Origin: Lentinus brumalis
Taxonomy: Eukaryota; Basidiomycota; Agaricomycetes; Polyporales; Polyporaceae
Assembly: GCA_001792895.1 (NCBI GenBank)
Contig: MARA01000098.1
Coordinates: 1 to 36,550, forward strand
Direction: 5' to 3'
Length of the DNA stretch: 36,550 bases
Of this stretch, positions 10,691-22,720 are shown piece by piece. Made by a program: the position numbers and the translations under genes. Under the pieces are notes generated by a model. The model did not search any database. It saw nothing but the letters and a program-made list of their open reading frames with translations, and had not been told where the DNA came from. Position 1 is the first letter of the stretch. Each line of letters opens with the position of its first letter.

Positions 10691-13600
10691 AGGAGAGACG
10701 CGACGCGGGACTCGTTCACGCATGCGACGAGCACTGCAGGTGTCGGCGGCCGCAGACTGCATCCCTCTCTCTCTGCGCCTGCTGGCTCTCGCTCGTCTCG
10801 TCTCTGCCCGCCGTCTCTCCTAGAGGCGTCTCCCTGCCCTCTTGCATCTCGCACTGCGCAGCGTCCGTCCTGCGTCTCGCTCTCGCACGCCCTGCAGACT
10901 CCCTCTCGCACCGTCGCCCTTGTCGCAACTCACGTCCGTCCACTGCGCTACACTGCAGTACGCCGCCGCAAGTCTTCGCTTGCATCTCCCACTATCGCCC
11001 GTCCATGCATAAGTACTGGACGAACAGATGCATATACGAGGTCTGTATGTACAATCCATGAGTGCACCGACTGCTCACTGACTTGCATCCTACAGTCTCG
11101 ACGCGTCTGCTATAGCGCGTCTTGTCCCACGCGCGCCGCGTTTCAGTACGATTGCCCGTCCAGCTCGCGCACACACCCTCCCCGGCATATCACCCTGAAT
11201 ATCGCGTAGGCCGTGCTCTAGCTGAACGAACAACTAATCGAACGTTTCATCCGACCGTCCGCCATACAGGTGGTCTGTGTACTATCCATACCGCAGCCGC
11301 GTGCTAACTGCTCCGTCCACACAGTATGTATTGACAACTACCACAAATACATCTAGCATACCCAGTCACCCCGTTCGCCGCGTCCTGGCGCCCGAGTCCC
11401 GGTGCACAGCCGAAAGGCAGGTCTACGTACCAGTCACCGGCCCCTACCTGCCCGGCTCCCCTGCATACGACCCATCCGACGCCTCCATCACACGCCAGCT
11501 GAAGGAATCGCCGCCGCCAGTTTCTGTCAAGAGGAACGGGGACGGGCACGGTGAGCTCATACGTTCGCGTCCGCAGAGGACGTCGCACTGACCTGGGGAC
11601 GTCCCAGTCCGTACAGACACGGTTGACGGCGCGGCCGACGACGACGAGGTTGCAGCGGACGACGTGGCAGTCGACAGTGGCAGCGCGGACGGTCGAGAAC
11701 ACCGAGGCGGTGGGATGCAGAGTGGGCAGAGAGCAGGTGAGGAGGTGAGGAGGAGGGGAGGAGGGAAGGAGGGGAATGGAGAACGACCCCGCGTCCGCGC
11801 TGGTACTAATACCCGCCTGGCGCAGGACAAACACACCACGCGCGGTGCCTGCGCACAGGCCACCGCTCTCCCTGTTCGGTCCTGCGCAGGCACGCACCCG
11901 TTCGGGGCACATTCGCACTTCTCCGTGTCGGGTCTCCAGTTCGGACTCGCGACGCGTGAGTACTCCTTCTCATGCCAAGCGTCGTCCCAGCTGATGCTGA
12001 TCACGGCGCGCTGCGATCTGTACGCTCAGTATCTACACTTTCATGTCGTAGTATGCAGTCCAACACTTGTCCACATACCTGACCATGTGCTTCGCGGGAC
12101 TCGGACTTCCAACGGCCCCGCCCTCGGAACGTAAGTATGCTCGAGGTACGTGGAGTGCGCACACCCAAGTTCCAACCCTCGGCTCAAACCAAGCTCGATC
12201 TCGCCGGACCCGAACGACGGCTTGAATCGCGCGCAGCGTGCGTTCTCGGAGACTCGGGTTTCCAGGTGCAAACACCAGATGGACGGCCTCGTCGGCGGTC
12301 CGAACGTCACGACGACGGCGGCGGGACTCGGAAGAACGAGAACCCCAGGTATGTCTGTTCTGTCTCTTCGGCAGTTCTGCGTTCGCGGCGTGACACTCAC
12401 GCTCACGGAGTTCTTTCAGGATGCATGGTCGGGTTCGTTGGCTTGGCCCAGTGATAGATGGGCTGCCCGCGGTGCGTCTGGACAGGGACGGGATGGAATG
12501 AAGACGACTCGGGCCTCTCATGTTTGCTCGAGCCTCGCGGTAGAATGCACGCCCGTACCGAACACCACGACGCCTCCGCCGGCTGCTGGGACTCGGGACC
12601 ACGCATCGAACGCTGCATCGTGCACGCGCCCCTCGCTCGTTGTTCGCTCGTTCATCCATCCGTGACGCACGGTCCGGGCTTGAGGCTCGGTGTAATCCCG
12701 ACTGCGCCGTGAGTGCACGCTCATATCCTGCGTCCGCTACCTTCTGACCCGTGCGCCGCTAGGCTGCAAGACTGCAGTATGTTGCAGTGGCGTCGTAGTG
12801 GTAGATTGAGCGACTCCGAGAGGAGGCAGTCTGCGGGCGGATGGACGTCCAGGATCAAGACTCCATATCACAGAGCCCCGGACACCGGATGCACGGACGG
12901 CGGTCACCGGTTCACAGGCAATCGAGAGCGAATGCGCTCGTGGGTGGAAGCGACGTGACGTCCAGCCTCGTCGCTCGCGCTGACAGCGGCAGCAAGTCGC
13001 CAAGTTTCTCCAGGTACGTCAACGGCGTTTTGGCTCGTATGTACGGGTGCTGACAACTTGCCTCCGCCGGGAACAGATCCAGATTCCATACGCACCGACT
13101 CGCAGAATTGTCAGTCACGGCCGCGTCTCTGCAGCGATGTCTAGAGCTCGAGCTGCGGAGGAGAGACTTGAAGCACCCGCGGCGGCGGAGCACGCACGGT
13201 CGCGACATTGATGCATCCAGAGCAGAGACTCGGGCCGGCTGCAGGCAGCGAACATGTCGTTCGCTTGTCGAGGTATCGGAGGCCGGCAGAGATACTCAGT
13301 TTGGACTCTGGTCTCGACGGTACGTCTCCGCCGCATTCGTTCATGTCGCTCGCCTTCTGATGCATTGCATTGCATGCTTAGTGCGACGAAGTAGACAGGA
13401 CACCGAGGGCACACAGGCGGAGGTCTACGCACGCACAAGGTTGCCTATTGCGTACTTCTCCGTAGCGACGTCTGAAGGTCCGACAGCACCTGGGCCGTTG
13501 AATGGACGTCACGACGAGCAGGTGATGGCGACTCTGTGGATCCCAGCGTCGCTGCATCCGGACAGTAAGTCCTTCGCACGCTCGCGCATGTCTTGACCGT

Positions 13601-15081
13601 TCGATCTCGTGCGTTTACCGTTAGGCGACGACCGGATGGTTGATTGAGCCTTCGAGAAATGGAAGACACGCTGCAGACGAGGATGCGACTGCGTCACTGG
13701 AGTCCGAGTCTCGAAATCGAGATCGCATGCCCGAGGCACTGCCCCAGTGACCGTATTGCTGCTCTGATTGCAGGGCGAGACATCGACAACAATGCCGGAT
13801 CCGAGGAGCGAAGTCCGGCTCGTGTGCCGAAGCTTGGTCATCGATGCTGCTGTGGCATGTCTCGAAAGGTATGTACTCTCGCTCTGGCGTGGGTTGCTGC
13901 AATCTCTGACATTGGTGAAGCATACTTACTACAGGTCTAGTTCTGTATCTCCGGGATACAAGACGGCCGAGGATGCGCTACGGCGAATGTCCTCGTTGCC
14001 GTTGCATGCAGTGGGAAGACAGCTGTGTAGTCGGCAACGTTCTGGTCCCGTAGTAGGCAGCAAGATGCGCTCGGAAGCTCCGAATCGAGGGACGTCTCGC
14101 CTGTCTCAGCGGTGTCTTGTTCCTTGGCGCGGTTCGTACACACCCGGCACAACGACAAGACACTTCTCGCGATGCAAGCACACCGGCTTCACGACGCAGG
14201 CGGTGCACATCTTCGCCGAGACGACGTCTGCCAGCTCGCTCGCCTCCTTCGTACAGCAAGGGTCAGGTACAGTACAAGCGCGGCTGGCGGCGCATGGTAT
14301 CAACTTCGCGGGACCCAGGTCTGCTGCGTGCGGATGGGTGAGTTCTCCGCGCAGTCGTGCAAGTCTCCGCCGTACTCACTCGTGCGTTTGTGCCTCAGGA
14401 GACGAATGGCGGGTGACACTGCATTGAGTCCTAACGGTATCGCACGACACGCTGAGGTCCCTGCGTCTTACCGTCTCGCGACCGAAACTGATTGCTGGGA
14501 CCGAGGCAACGCCCAGTGGCACCGCGCTGTTGCTCGGAATGCAGGGCGAGGCATCGAGAAATGCCGGATCCGAGAGAGAAGCCCGGCTCGTGCACCGCAG
14601 GGAAGCGTCCCTCGTTCATCGGTGCTGCTACGGTCAAGACGGCGTGTGTTGTTGAACGGTACGCACTCTTGCTCCGGCGTGGGTAGGTGCAAGCTCTGAT
14701 CTCATTGGTAAAGCACTACATATAATACTACAGATCGAGTTCTGTACTTCGAAGTACAAGATCGCCGAGGGCTCGGACGCACTACGACGAATGTCCTCGC
14801 GCACTTGAGCCGCCGTCGCATGCAGTGGGAAGACATCTCTCAGGGATGCGAGGGTAGGAAGCGAGATGTGCTCCGGAAGATTCGAATCAAGGGCCTGAGC
14901 GGTGTCTTGCGTCCTCCCGGGACAAGACGCTTCTCGCGATCGCCTGCCACCAGCTCCCAGACGTCCGCGTCACGGTGACATCTCCACGGCACGTATGGCG
15001 GGCATTGGCATGGTATGCATTGGGTGAGCGTGCGCGCATCCTGGCTGCGCTAGGGACTCCATTCTGACGAGAGCGTCGTAG
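10691..15081 (+). CDS. Gene A, copy 2: multi-exon, unknown function
   Basis: Same structure as copy 1, here with its 5' exons. The expected start position at 10691 reads AGG where the next unit has ATG. The first leader exons run to a GTATGT donor near 11046. The following exon encodes a stretch related to PAYDPEYRVGRALAERTT of the next copy. The polypurine intron is 11737-11825 and the next intron is 11956-12029. At 13111 the extra T relative to copy 1 gives a continuous spliced frame through LEWLEAAEERLEAP in the copies that have it. The exon pair 13625-14398 is repeated as 14399-15081. No domain is recognised. The frame is broken by several copy-specific indels, so it is either a decaying gene or a noisy sequence of a live one. 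Confidence 0.45.
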
Positions 15082-15225
15082 CTTGTGCTGTAAACCGTAG
15101 GCAGAAGCAATATATGTTGATACACACGCACGGACTGCGTTGACTGCGTCCTCTCTTCCGGGCGCGGCTCGTAGAGACGTCCCGATCTCCGCCATTGTAT
15201 AGGAGAGCCGGATAGCAAGAGTTCG

Positions 15226-18200
15226 ATGGTCAAGCGGCGTCCATGGTCCGGGAGAACGGTGCGTGTGTCCAGTCGAGTTCGCAGCATGAACGTCTGGACA
15301 AGTCGATCGCTGACCGTGACTATGTCTAGATACGCGGCGGCGGCTTCAACATGCAGATACTAAGGTTGCGAGATGTGACACCAGATGCTGGCTCACGCGT
15401 AACAAGTACTTGTAGCGGTCGTGTGAGACGCACGGTAGAAGCGGGGCCTTCGCGGCAGGGCCAGTTCGGAAGGGCGGGCAAAGGTGGATCTCAATGACGG
15501 GCTTTCAAGTTGCTTCGCAAGCTCGATACGGGTTCGTGTCCCCCGCCGCGTTCTTGGCGTCTTGGGCTGTGTCTGATTGGCCAGTAGCGAAGGTATCTAC
15601 TAGACAACATGTCCCCTTTCATCTCCGTCCGGGATATTGACTTATCGCGGTGTAGCTCGAGTCTCGACGTCCGCGTGAAACTGAACGTCAATGGCTAGAC
15701 TCAAGGCAAGTCTCAGAAGCGAACTCCGCCTCGGCCGTCGAGTTCCCGGTTGCCGTCGACCGTTGCAATTGGCGTGAACGAGGAGCTGAGAGTGTCGCAT
15801 TGGTATGTTCCTCATAGTGGGTCTGTCTGCTCCGGATTCTGACCAAGCGTGAAAGATACAGGATAGCTGCAGCGAGCCGATGGCGCGCTCTTCGACCTTG
15901 CAGGCTCGCTCACAAGCGGTGTGCGAATGAGATGTTCTCATGATCCCGGGCTTCAAGACACCCGAATGTCGGACCGATCTGGTGCGTGTGACGTCGAGTA
16001 TATTGTCCCTTCTGTCGCTTCTCACCGGCTTCGTGGATTGTTTGCAACCTGGCGGTCCGACGCAATCAGCCTAGGAATTCAAGCGTTAAGTTCGGAGTGG
16101 CCATCATGTACGACTGCTCTAGTCTCTCGGACTGTCCTTGTAAGTACTGCCAGCCCAATTGGACGCTATGTAGGCCATTTCCTGGCCAGTGCACCTTTAT
16201 TTTTGACTCCGAGACTCCTCCAGCGCCGTTACGGCCTTACGAGCGTACCAGGTCTGGTTGAAAGCATGCGTTCACACGCAGCTTCGCCGTGACCTCGGAG
16301 GCGAAGATCGGGCGGTCAGCTCGCGAGCTGCAAAGCTTCCCAGCTGCAGAGAGGCCGTGCATGTGTGGTCTTTGGTGAGGCTACTAAGCTAGAATGTACT
16401 AGTACATGGACCTCGTGTACGAGTTGACAATGTGCTGTCCCAAGTCGCGCACTCATGTCCTATTGATATTCTTCCCCTGCCAGTCCCCTGATGATTGCAA
16501 GACCTCGCTCCCTCACCGGGACTCAATGTGAGTGCGTGCGTGCCTCGGCAACTATATTCGACCAAGGAATGTTCCCCGGAGTTCGTGCAAAGAAATATGC
16601 GACTTGCTGAATGAAGCACGCGCTGTGCGCGATGCAAGGTACCGAAGATGGAGTTGACAGGCTCTGGGTCATTGCCTTGCTCACCTAGACCTACACTTCT
16701 GCAGTCCCAGCTTGCAATCACATAGATTAAGGACACCAAGGAGCATGGTGCCATGGTCCATGCCAGTAATTACGCAGCACTCCCGGAGATATGAGTTCCA
16801 CAAGTCTACGTCTACAGCGTGCTCGCTTCCTGTCTCGAGCCTGCTTCCAGGCAACCTTCTGATCACGGTCTCGTGATCGTGTCCCACGCGTCGCGACGCG
16901 TACCTTCGCAAGACTCCTGGACCCGAACAATTGTCTGTCAATTTTCTACATCAGCGTGCTCATCAATGCTTCACACGAAATGTGGTTACACACGCTAAAC
17001 ATGCTTGCACAGGTACAGTGCTCGGGACGGCGATTTACTGATGTGGGACGCAGCAGCCCAGCACATGGGGCCGCCGGCAAGTATCTATCTGTTTCTCTAG
17101 ACTCGAGTTGCTCGACTGACGGGAGACACGGGTCACCGATCGCATAACCACAGCTTGCCCGATACGGTGTTTCCCATGTCAACGATCGTAACGGCCGAGG
17201 TGCACGCAACAACCCCAACTAGGATGGCCGTTAGCCACCCAAGAAGCATTCATATTATTACGCCATACCGCGAGACGTCCGAATTTCTCGATCTGGGACA
17301 AGCACGCATAGTTCCGCGGCGTGTCTTGTTTGCTCTTCCCGCCAGAACATTGCCCTGGGCGTACCACCACGTTTCCGTCTTCCCACTCTCATCTCGCCCC
17401 CATCCTCTCCCTCTCAGCTCGACTCTGCGCTACCGCTATTGCGCTGCGCCGCTCGATCGGTACCCAGCCATCACACATACTGTAGCGTGTCGACACGCTC
17501 TGCATTGCTCGAAGACTACATACGGTACATCTGGTGCAACTCAAGCGTCCTCGACGAGCTCGAACATACGGTACGTGTCCTGCGTCGTTCGGCCATACAG
17601 ACCGCGCTGACACAGGCATCTCCGACCTTCAAGTGCGATAGGACGCAGCGCTTCGTCTGGACTCTACACCGCGTTCCAGAACGCGTACCAGCACGCGTTA
17701 AGACGACACGGTACGTGGCTCTCGATGTCCCTGTGCAGCATGAGGTCAGCATTGTGCTAATCACCCGCGTCGTGTAGACCCGGCGCGTCATATCTCCGCC
17801 CATGTCGTGCGGCAGCGACACGACACTGCACAGAGGTGGACCATCGTCGGTACGTACCTGCTTGCAATGCGAGCGAGCGAACGCGTTGCTCATCGCCGAT
17901 GTTCATCTTCCAGCTCCCCGCCATCCGAGGCCGCCGCATTGCTGAGCGGACAACCTCCGAGCGTTCATCCTGCTAGTACGTACCTTCTCTCCCTCTACGT
18001 GTCAGCGCAGCGCCGGCTGACCATACTGTGGTCATTCCACTTATTTCTACCTCCCAGCGTCGTCCGCTCGTCGGCTCGCGGGACGATATCTGGACGCCGG
18101 AGGTTCAGTCCTTCGCGCGTTTACTCACTGCGGCCGAGGTCTACACAGCGTGCCAGGCTGTCAATAGAGGTACGTACCGCGTCTTTCGCAGCCCATGCAC

Positions 18201-19134
18201 GGCCGACTGACTGTCGACCATCGTCCCAGACGTCACCTCTGCGGTAAGCTCGCAGCCAGGCGTACCTACGACTGCCACCGGCCGGCTCGGGAGACAGTGG
18301 ACGCGTCCTCGTCTACTGGTACAGTCTGGTCGTCTCGGACCCACCTTTCAAGCTGCTCTGACGGAGACAAGCGGTACGTACCTCGGTCTCATCCCGGCTG
18401 GACTGCACAGGCTGATAGCCATGTCATGATCAGCGTGTCTCCATACTCGTGAGATTGTGAGCAAGACGCATGAGAAGACGGCGCGAGTAGGCAAGACGCT
18501 GCGCCGCTCCGAAGCCGTCTGGGACGCGACAAGTCCAGCGCAGAGCGTGTCTGGGGAAACTCGACGCGTCGTTGTCGCCCAGCTCACGACGAGTGGTACG
18601 TACCTTCGTGCACATCTACGCGTACTGAAACGTCCAGGTCTCCCGGACGCCGTCTCCTGCCATTATCTTGGCAACCGGGAGCGGAGTCGCACTCGCTGTA
18701 GATGGAGACCGCTGTCGCAAAGTACGTACCTTTTCCCTGACGCCTCCGAGCTACTGGCGGACTTGGCTGATGGCAAACTCTGCAGCAGCTTCAAGTCGCT
18801 CTCATCGACGTCCGCTGCTAGACACGCGTCTTCCGGCGTGGACCGGCGAGCTCCAGAGTGTCGAAGGTGAGCATATGCATCCCGGATTCAGGCTGCCGGT
18901 GCTGACATAGATCTCGCAGAGCTGACAGATAACGCGCAGAGACAGCACAGACGCGAGAGCAGGCGGCGCAGGTGGGAGGCGGGCAGACGGAGGCAGCAGC
19001 GGTGGTGGTGGTCGAGAGTAGACTTGCGCACTTCTCGGAACGTGCGAAGTCGTAGAATAGGCGCCCGTGCTCGTTTCGACGCAGAGTCCTCGAGAACGCG
19101 TTACATCGCTGCAGCGTGTGTGTACTGTACGTAG
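15226..19134 (+). CDS. Gene B, copy 2: multi-exon, unknown function
   Basis: ATG at 15226 opens MVKRRPWSGRT. After splicing the first intron, the second exon reads IRGGGFNMQILRLRD and stays open to a TGA in the AATGACGG stretch before the next donor; copy 3 differs here and stays open. The late exons repeat those of copy 1, with the GTACGTACC donors at 17850, 17976, 18170, 18374, 18596 and 18722 and a 44-nt intron at 18867-18910. One terminal frame runs from DLAELTDNAQRQHRR to TAG 19132-19134. Function unknown. Confidence 0.45.
16886..16901. other. 16-bp palindrome (copy 2)
   Basis: Exact copy of the palindrome at 5536-5551. The preceding inverted repeat GATCACG...CGTGATC is also present, with a 4-nt loop. 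Confidence 0.7.
17850..18730 (+). repeat. Run of six identical extended splice donors (copy 2)
   Basis: GTACGTACC at 17850, 17976, 18170, 18374, 18596 and 18722, all intact despite many indels in the exons between them. Confidence 0.8.
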
Positions 19135-19579
19135 TTCGTCAATGAAACACGCTCTTCCACACCCTCTCGCTGGTCTGTTTCGCTGGGATCGCGGGCGTCG
19201 AGTTCCAGCCGCTACTGCGCGCTGTGTCCTCTCCTCCTGCTCAAGAAACCTTTCGAGCACCCTCGCAAACGTCTTCACGCTGTATGTCAGAGGCAACGAA
19301 ATATATTTCTGTCTACATACACGTCTACCTACACCGACACAAGACTTACCGTGCTGTCGCCATGCTCCTCTTCCACCTCTCGCCGCCGCCGCCGCCGCCC
19401 CATCCCTCCCTCCCTCCAACTCCAGAGCCCCACCGTGCCTATACCCTCCAGGAAACACCCTAAGGTGAAGCTTGCATCTGGTGCATCTGCTTCGCACTCC
19501 GCTGATGGCCTAACCACCCCGCAGCCGCCGCCCGCCCGCCCCGGACGCGAGCAGCAACCCCCTCTTCGTCTCCGGCGGC

Positions 19580-21360
19580 TCATGATCGGTACAGGAGTGT
19601 CGTCGAGATCCTCGTTGGCGCGGAACGCCCGACGCTCGACCGGCTGTTGTCCCAGTGGTCCATGATGCGCGGCGACCCGCGAGTCAGGGCTCGCGGCGAC
19701 CTGCCGGCGGCGAGTCGTCGAATACGGCTTGCTTGCCCCCGCGCTTCGGAAAGTACGAGAGAGCGTTCGGATACGTGACGTTGCGAGAGTGGCTGCTCTT
19801 CGTCGGGGTTACCGATGAGGGTGGCGAGCGCGTCCACGGGCTCTTCCACGACGCAGCGAAGTCATACCGCGCAGACAACGACGTTGACGCCTCGAGGGTG
19901 AACGGGCTCCCCTTGCGCTTGCTCTGGGCCATGAACCGCCGACGGTCTCCTGGCCCTTCGCGACGTTCTCGAGCTTGCTCTTGAGCGACGCAAGGCCACC
20001 CTCAGAAGTGGACGTGGGCATAGGGCGAGGACGCGCGACCTTGGCGAAGGTGACCTTGTAGTTCTCGCCGTTGTTGTTTGTCCCAGATCTCGCGGCCGAT
20101 GACGTTGAACCGCAGTGCGAAGAACATGTCTTCTCCTCGATACGCGCAAGCATGTCTCCCGAGACGGATAGTAAACGAGAACCGGTCGAAAACGCCACCA
20201 GGAACGAGTCGAGGTACTTCGCAGTGACCTCGCTCGTCGTTGCCACGAGTCCACCGTGAAGCGGACCGCACCCACTTCTGGAATGCGAGGTTCCGAACGC
20301 GTACACGACCGTTGAGGGACGCACCGTCCTCTGACAACGTGAGATCCTCGAGCGCGAGGTCGGCATCCGCATTCGCCACAGCAGGCTTGTTCGTGAGCTG
20401 CATCGTGAGCACCTGTCTTCCTCTCCTTGCCTGGGCCCGTAGATCGCGCTGGGGAAGTCGCTCTCCGTACCGCTCGTGTCGGTGGGCGACCCTTGGCGCG
20501 AGATCGCAAGGGGCTTCTGCTCGGCTAGGAACAGCTTCACGTGCTCGAGGCGGGCGTCGAAGTGAACGGACTTCGCCATGGGCGTGCTTGGTTCGCTCTT
20601 CGTCGACGCTAGGGCCTCGCCGGTGACGATCGAGAGGTCGCCACGCACAACGGGACGACGCGACTTCAGCGAAGACTTGAGTGGCTCACCCGACTTCTTC
20701 CGCGCTATGCTGGCGGCTAACGATTGTGGCGCAGAGAATGCGCGATTGCTTGTGCCCTCGGCGCGGATGTTGGCGGTGAGCGCGACAGAAGCCGAGGACT
20801 CGGCGAGCGGAAGCGTCTTCTTGAGGTCGTCCAGGTCGATGTGGAGGTCGACGCGAGGCGAAGACGACGCACGGGGAGTCTCGTTACCGGACGTGTCTTC
20901 AGTGGAAGACTGGGTGGCAGGGAACGCCACACCCTTCTCAAGCTGGGATGCACTTCTCGACCTGAGGACGGCGGGCGTGGGAGTCGAGTCGGCGGGCGAA
21001 CGGAAAGCTTGCATCTTGGGGGTGCGGGTGCGAGGTGCATCTGGACGTACGACTCCGAACCGCTGGACGAGCTGGACGCCTCGTCCTGAGCGGGCGGCTC
21101 CACGCGAGGGGGAGTCGGGGTTGTACTACCAAGACGGTGGGCACTGCGGAGGTGCCTGCCAAGGGAGCCTCCGCGGCCACGATACGGTGGATCGTCGTGG
21201 CGGGGGGCGTTGACGGTGCGGAGAGGGTGGCCAAAGTGATCGAGCGCGACGATGACGACCGACGTGGGATGCGCGGGAGGGGCGCGCCCGCACTGTTCGA
21301 GTGCCGCGTGTAGTAGTCCATGGGGGCGGCGTACGCGTGGAGGTTTAGTACCGTGTTCAT
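19580..21360 (-). CDS. CBM21-containing PP1 (glycogen-targeting) regulatory subunit-like protein, frameshifted
   Basis: Gac1/PPP1R3-like family. Such proteins bring type-1 phosphatase to glycogen and promote glycogen synthase activation. Start ATG 21360 (MNTVLNLHAYAAP) or the internal MDYY. After a Ser/Pro-rich region of about 250 residues comes AKSVHFDARLEHVKLF (codons of KSVHFD at 20556-20573), an RVxF-type PP1-docking motif, then LFLAEQKPLAISRQGSP. The CBM21 domain (about 20060-20330) shows RVRVRNLAFQKWV, VRFTVDSW, TSEVTAKYLDSF, FDRFSFTIRL, MFFALRFNVIGREIWD and NNNGENYKVTFAKV in order, but in alternating frames separated by about six 1-nt shifts. A tail with LENVAKGQETVGGS and ASLSARYDF-like residues follows. 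Residues themselves are well conserved, so the shifts are recent or artefactual. The family match is firm. The glycogen role is inferred from the family. Confidence 0.88.
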
Positions 21361-22109
21361 GAGGATCGTTGTCTGTGGGTCTGGGGGAGGGACAATCAGC
21401 ACCAAGGGGAAGGTTCTGCGGCTGACGCGCGGGTGACACAGCAGGGATCTCGACATTTCCGACGACCGAGGCTGACACCTTTTCGGTGATTGCAGCCGAC
21501 AGGATACCTTTCGTCCATATGCGCCGTGCAAAAGAGACAAAGGGTAACCACGGGCGCATATACCCAGACCTTTCGCGCGTCGGAGATGCGAATATCCCTG
21601 TGGTGCGACCACCACAGCGCACAGGGGGATTACTCACCTGCTTAGTGACGTCGCTTGCGGGGAGACCTTGCGAGCGCTGGGCCGAATGGTCGAAGGCGTT
21701 GAAAACGATAAGTATAGGAAAAAGGTGTCGCTGGACGCGAGCAAAGGGACCGGGGGAGCACTGCGGAGGAAGCGACGCAGACCGAACTATAATGTATGGA
21801 GGAGAATCATTGCTGGTCAGCCGCCGCCGCGCGAGAACGAGAACAGAATGGAGCGATGGGGAACGGAGAGACTCACCAGAAGCCGTGAGTAGTGTTCCGG
21901 CGCAGGGGTGCGCAGACGGCAGATCCTGGGCGCGGCGCGTGAGACGGCGGGTGCGCGAGGGCAGAGCGTGCTCACCAGGAGAGACAGTGAGCGGGCTGTC
22001 TGGGACGGCGACCTCTTGGGACACGACGGCCGGCGGGGAGGGAGGGAGGGGGCGGACGTGGGGGTCGGGTGGCAAGAGACTGGGCGAAAAAGCCGTCGAA
22101 GTGGTTCAT
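21361..22109 (-). other. 5' leader exons of CBM21 gene, copy 2
   Basis: Same arrangement as copy 1, with the long leader intron from donor 21637 to an acceptor at 21373 or 21381, and the MNHFDGFFA ORF starting at 22109. Confidence 0.55.
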
Positions 22110-22476
22110 CTCGCACGCGCGCCTAGGGGCGATGCGAACGAGCTCGCCATCAATTTCGAACACACGGCGGTCTGGGCCGAGTTCGCTCTCACACTAAAGT
22201 GGAGCCCCCTGTCCGCTGGCTCGAGGCTGCCGCTCTGGGCTGCATACTAGCTCGTCCATGTTCTCCTGAGTCCTGATTCTGAGACAATTATGAGTCAGCC
22301 CAGCCTCGTCGACAGCCGTCGACGAGCTCCCGACGAGCATCGGGCTTGGTGAGCAGAAGGCCGTGCTTATCAGGACAGTCGCATCTGTGTCGCTGCTTAT
22401 CGCGGTGACAGGTCCGGTTTTCCAGACGCTGCGACACCGCAGCGGTCGTTCGATCCTCGACGCCTTCGTTGCGGCG

Positions 22477-22528
22477 ATTGGCCCACCGCAAGCGGACAGT
22501 CCAGCGGTGACGTAACCCAGTGACGTCA
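22477..22528. promoter_or_regulatory. Divergent promoter: CCAAT box and two CRE/ATF boxes (copy 2)
   Basis: ATTGG 22477-22481, TGACGTAA 22508-22515 and TGACGTCA 22521-22528, all three identical to the copy 1 boxes although the surrounding bases carry indels. In copy 3 the match ends at 33326, just before this cluster, because of the LINE insertion. Confidence 0.6.
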
Positions 22529-22720
22529 GGGAATCTCATCCTCCTCTCTCTGCGACATCTCGAACGAGCGACACGCCGCGGTCTGACGCGACCCGCCAGA
22601 ACACGTTCCTCACTCAAGACTCCAGAGTCGCGCGCGGGGTCAACGTGTCCACCCCCGCGTGACCACACCTCTTCCCATCTGCGAGCATCGTTGCCGACGA
22701 TGAGGTCGCGATAGGGCGCG

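Larger units (their letters stand above)
1..11412. repeat. Tandem segmental repeat, copy 1
   Basis: First copy of a direct repeat of about 11.4-12.0 kb. Base 1 aligns with 11413 and 23447 (all begin AAAGGCAGGTCTACGTACCA), and order is collinear throughout. It holds most of gene A, gene B, a CBM21-family gene fragment on the minus strand, a divergent promoter and the first exons of gene A of copy 2. Relative to copy 2 it lacks about 0.71 kb inside the CBM21 gene, which accounts for most of its shorter length. The window edge sets the phase, so the true unit boundary is unknown. Confidence 0.97.

Noticed and set aside
20578..21213. 211-codon plus-strand open frame opposite the CBM21 gene
   Set aside because: Antisense shadow of the Ser/Pro-rich coding region in GC-rich DNA.
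20717..22075. 452-codon minus-strand open frame in copy 2
   Set aside because: It is an out-of-frame reading of the CBM21 gene and its leader exons and introns; the family-like residues lie in the other frames.
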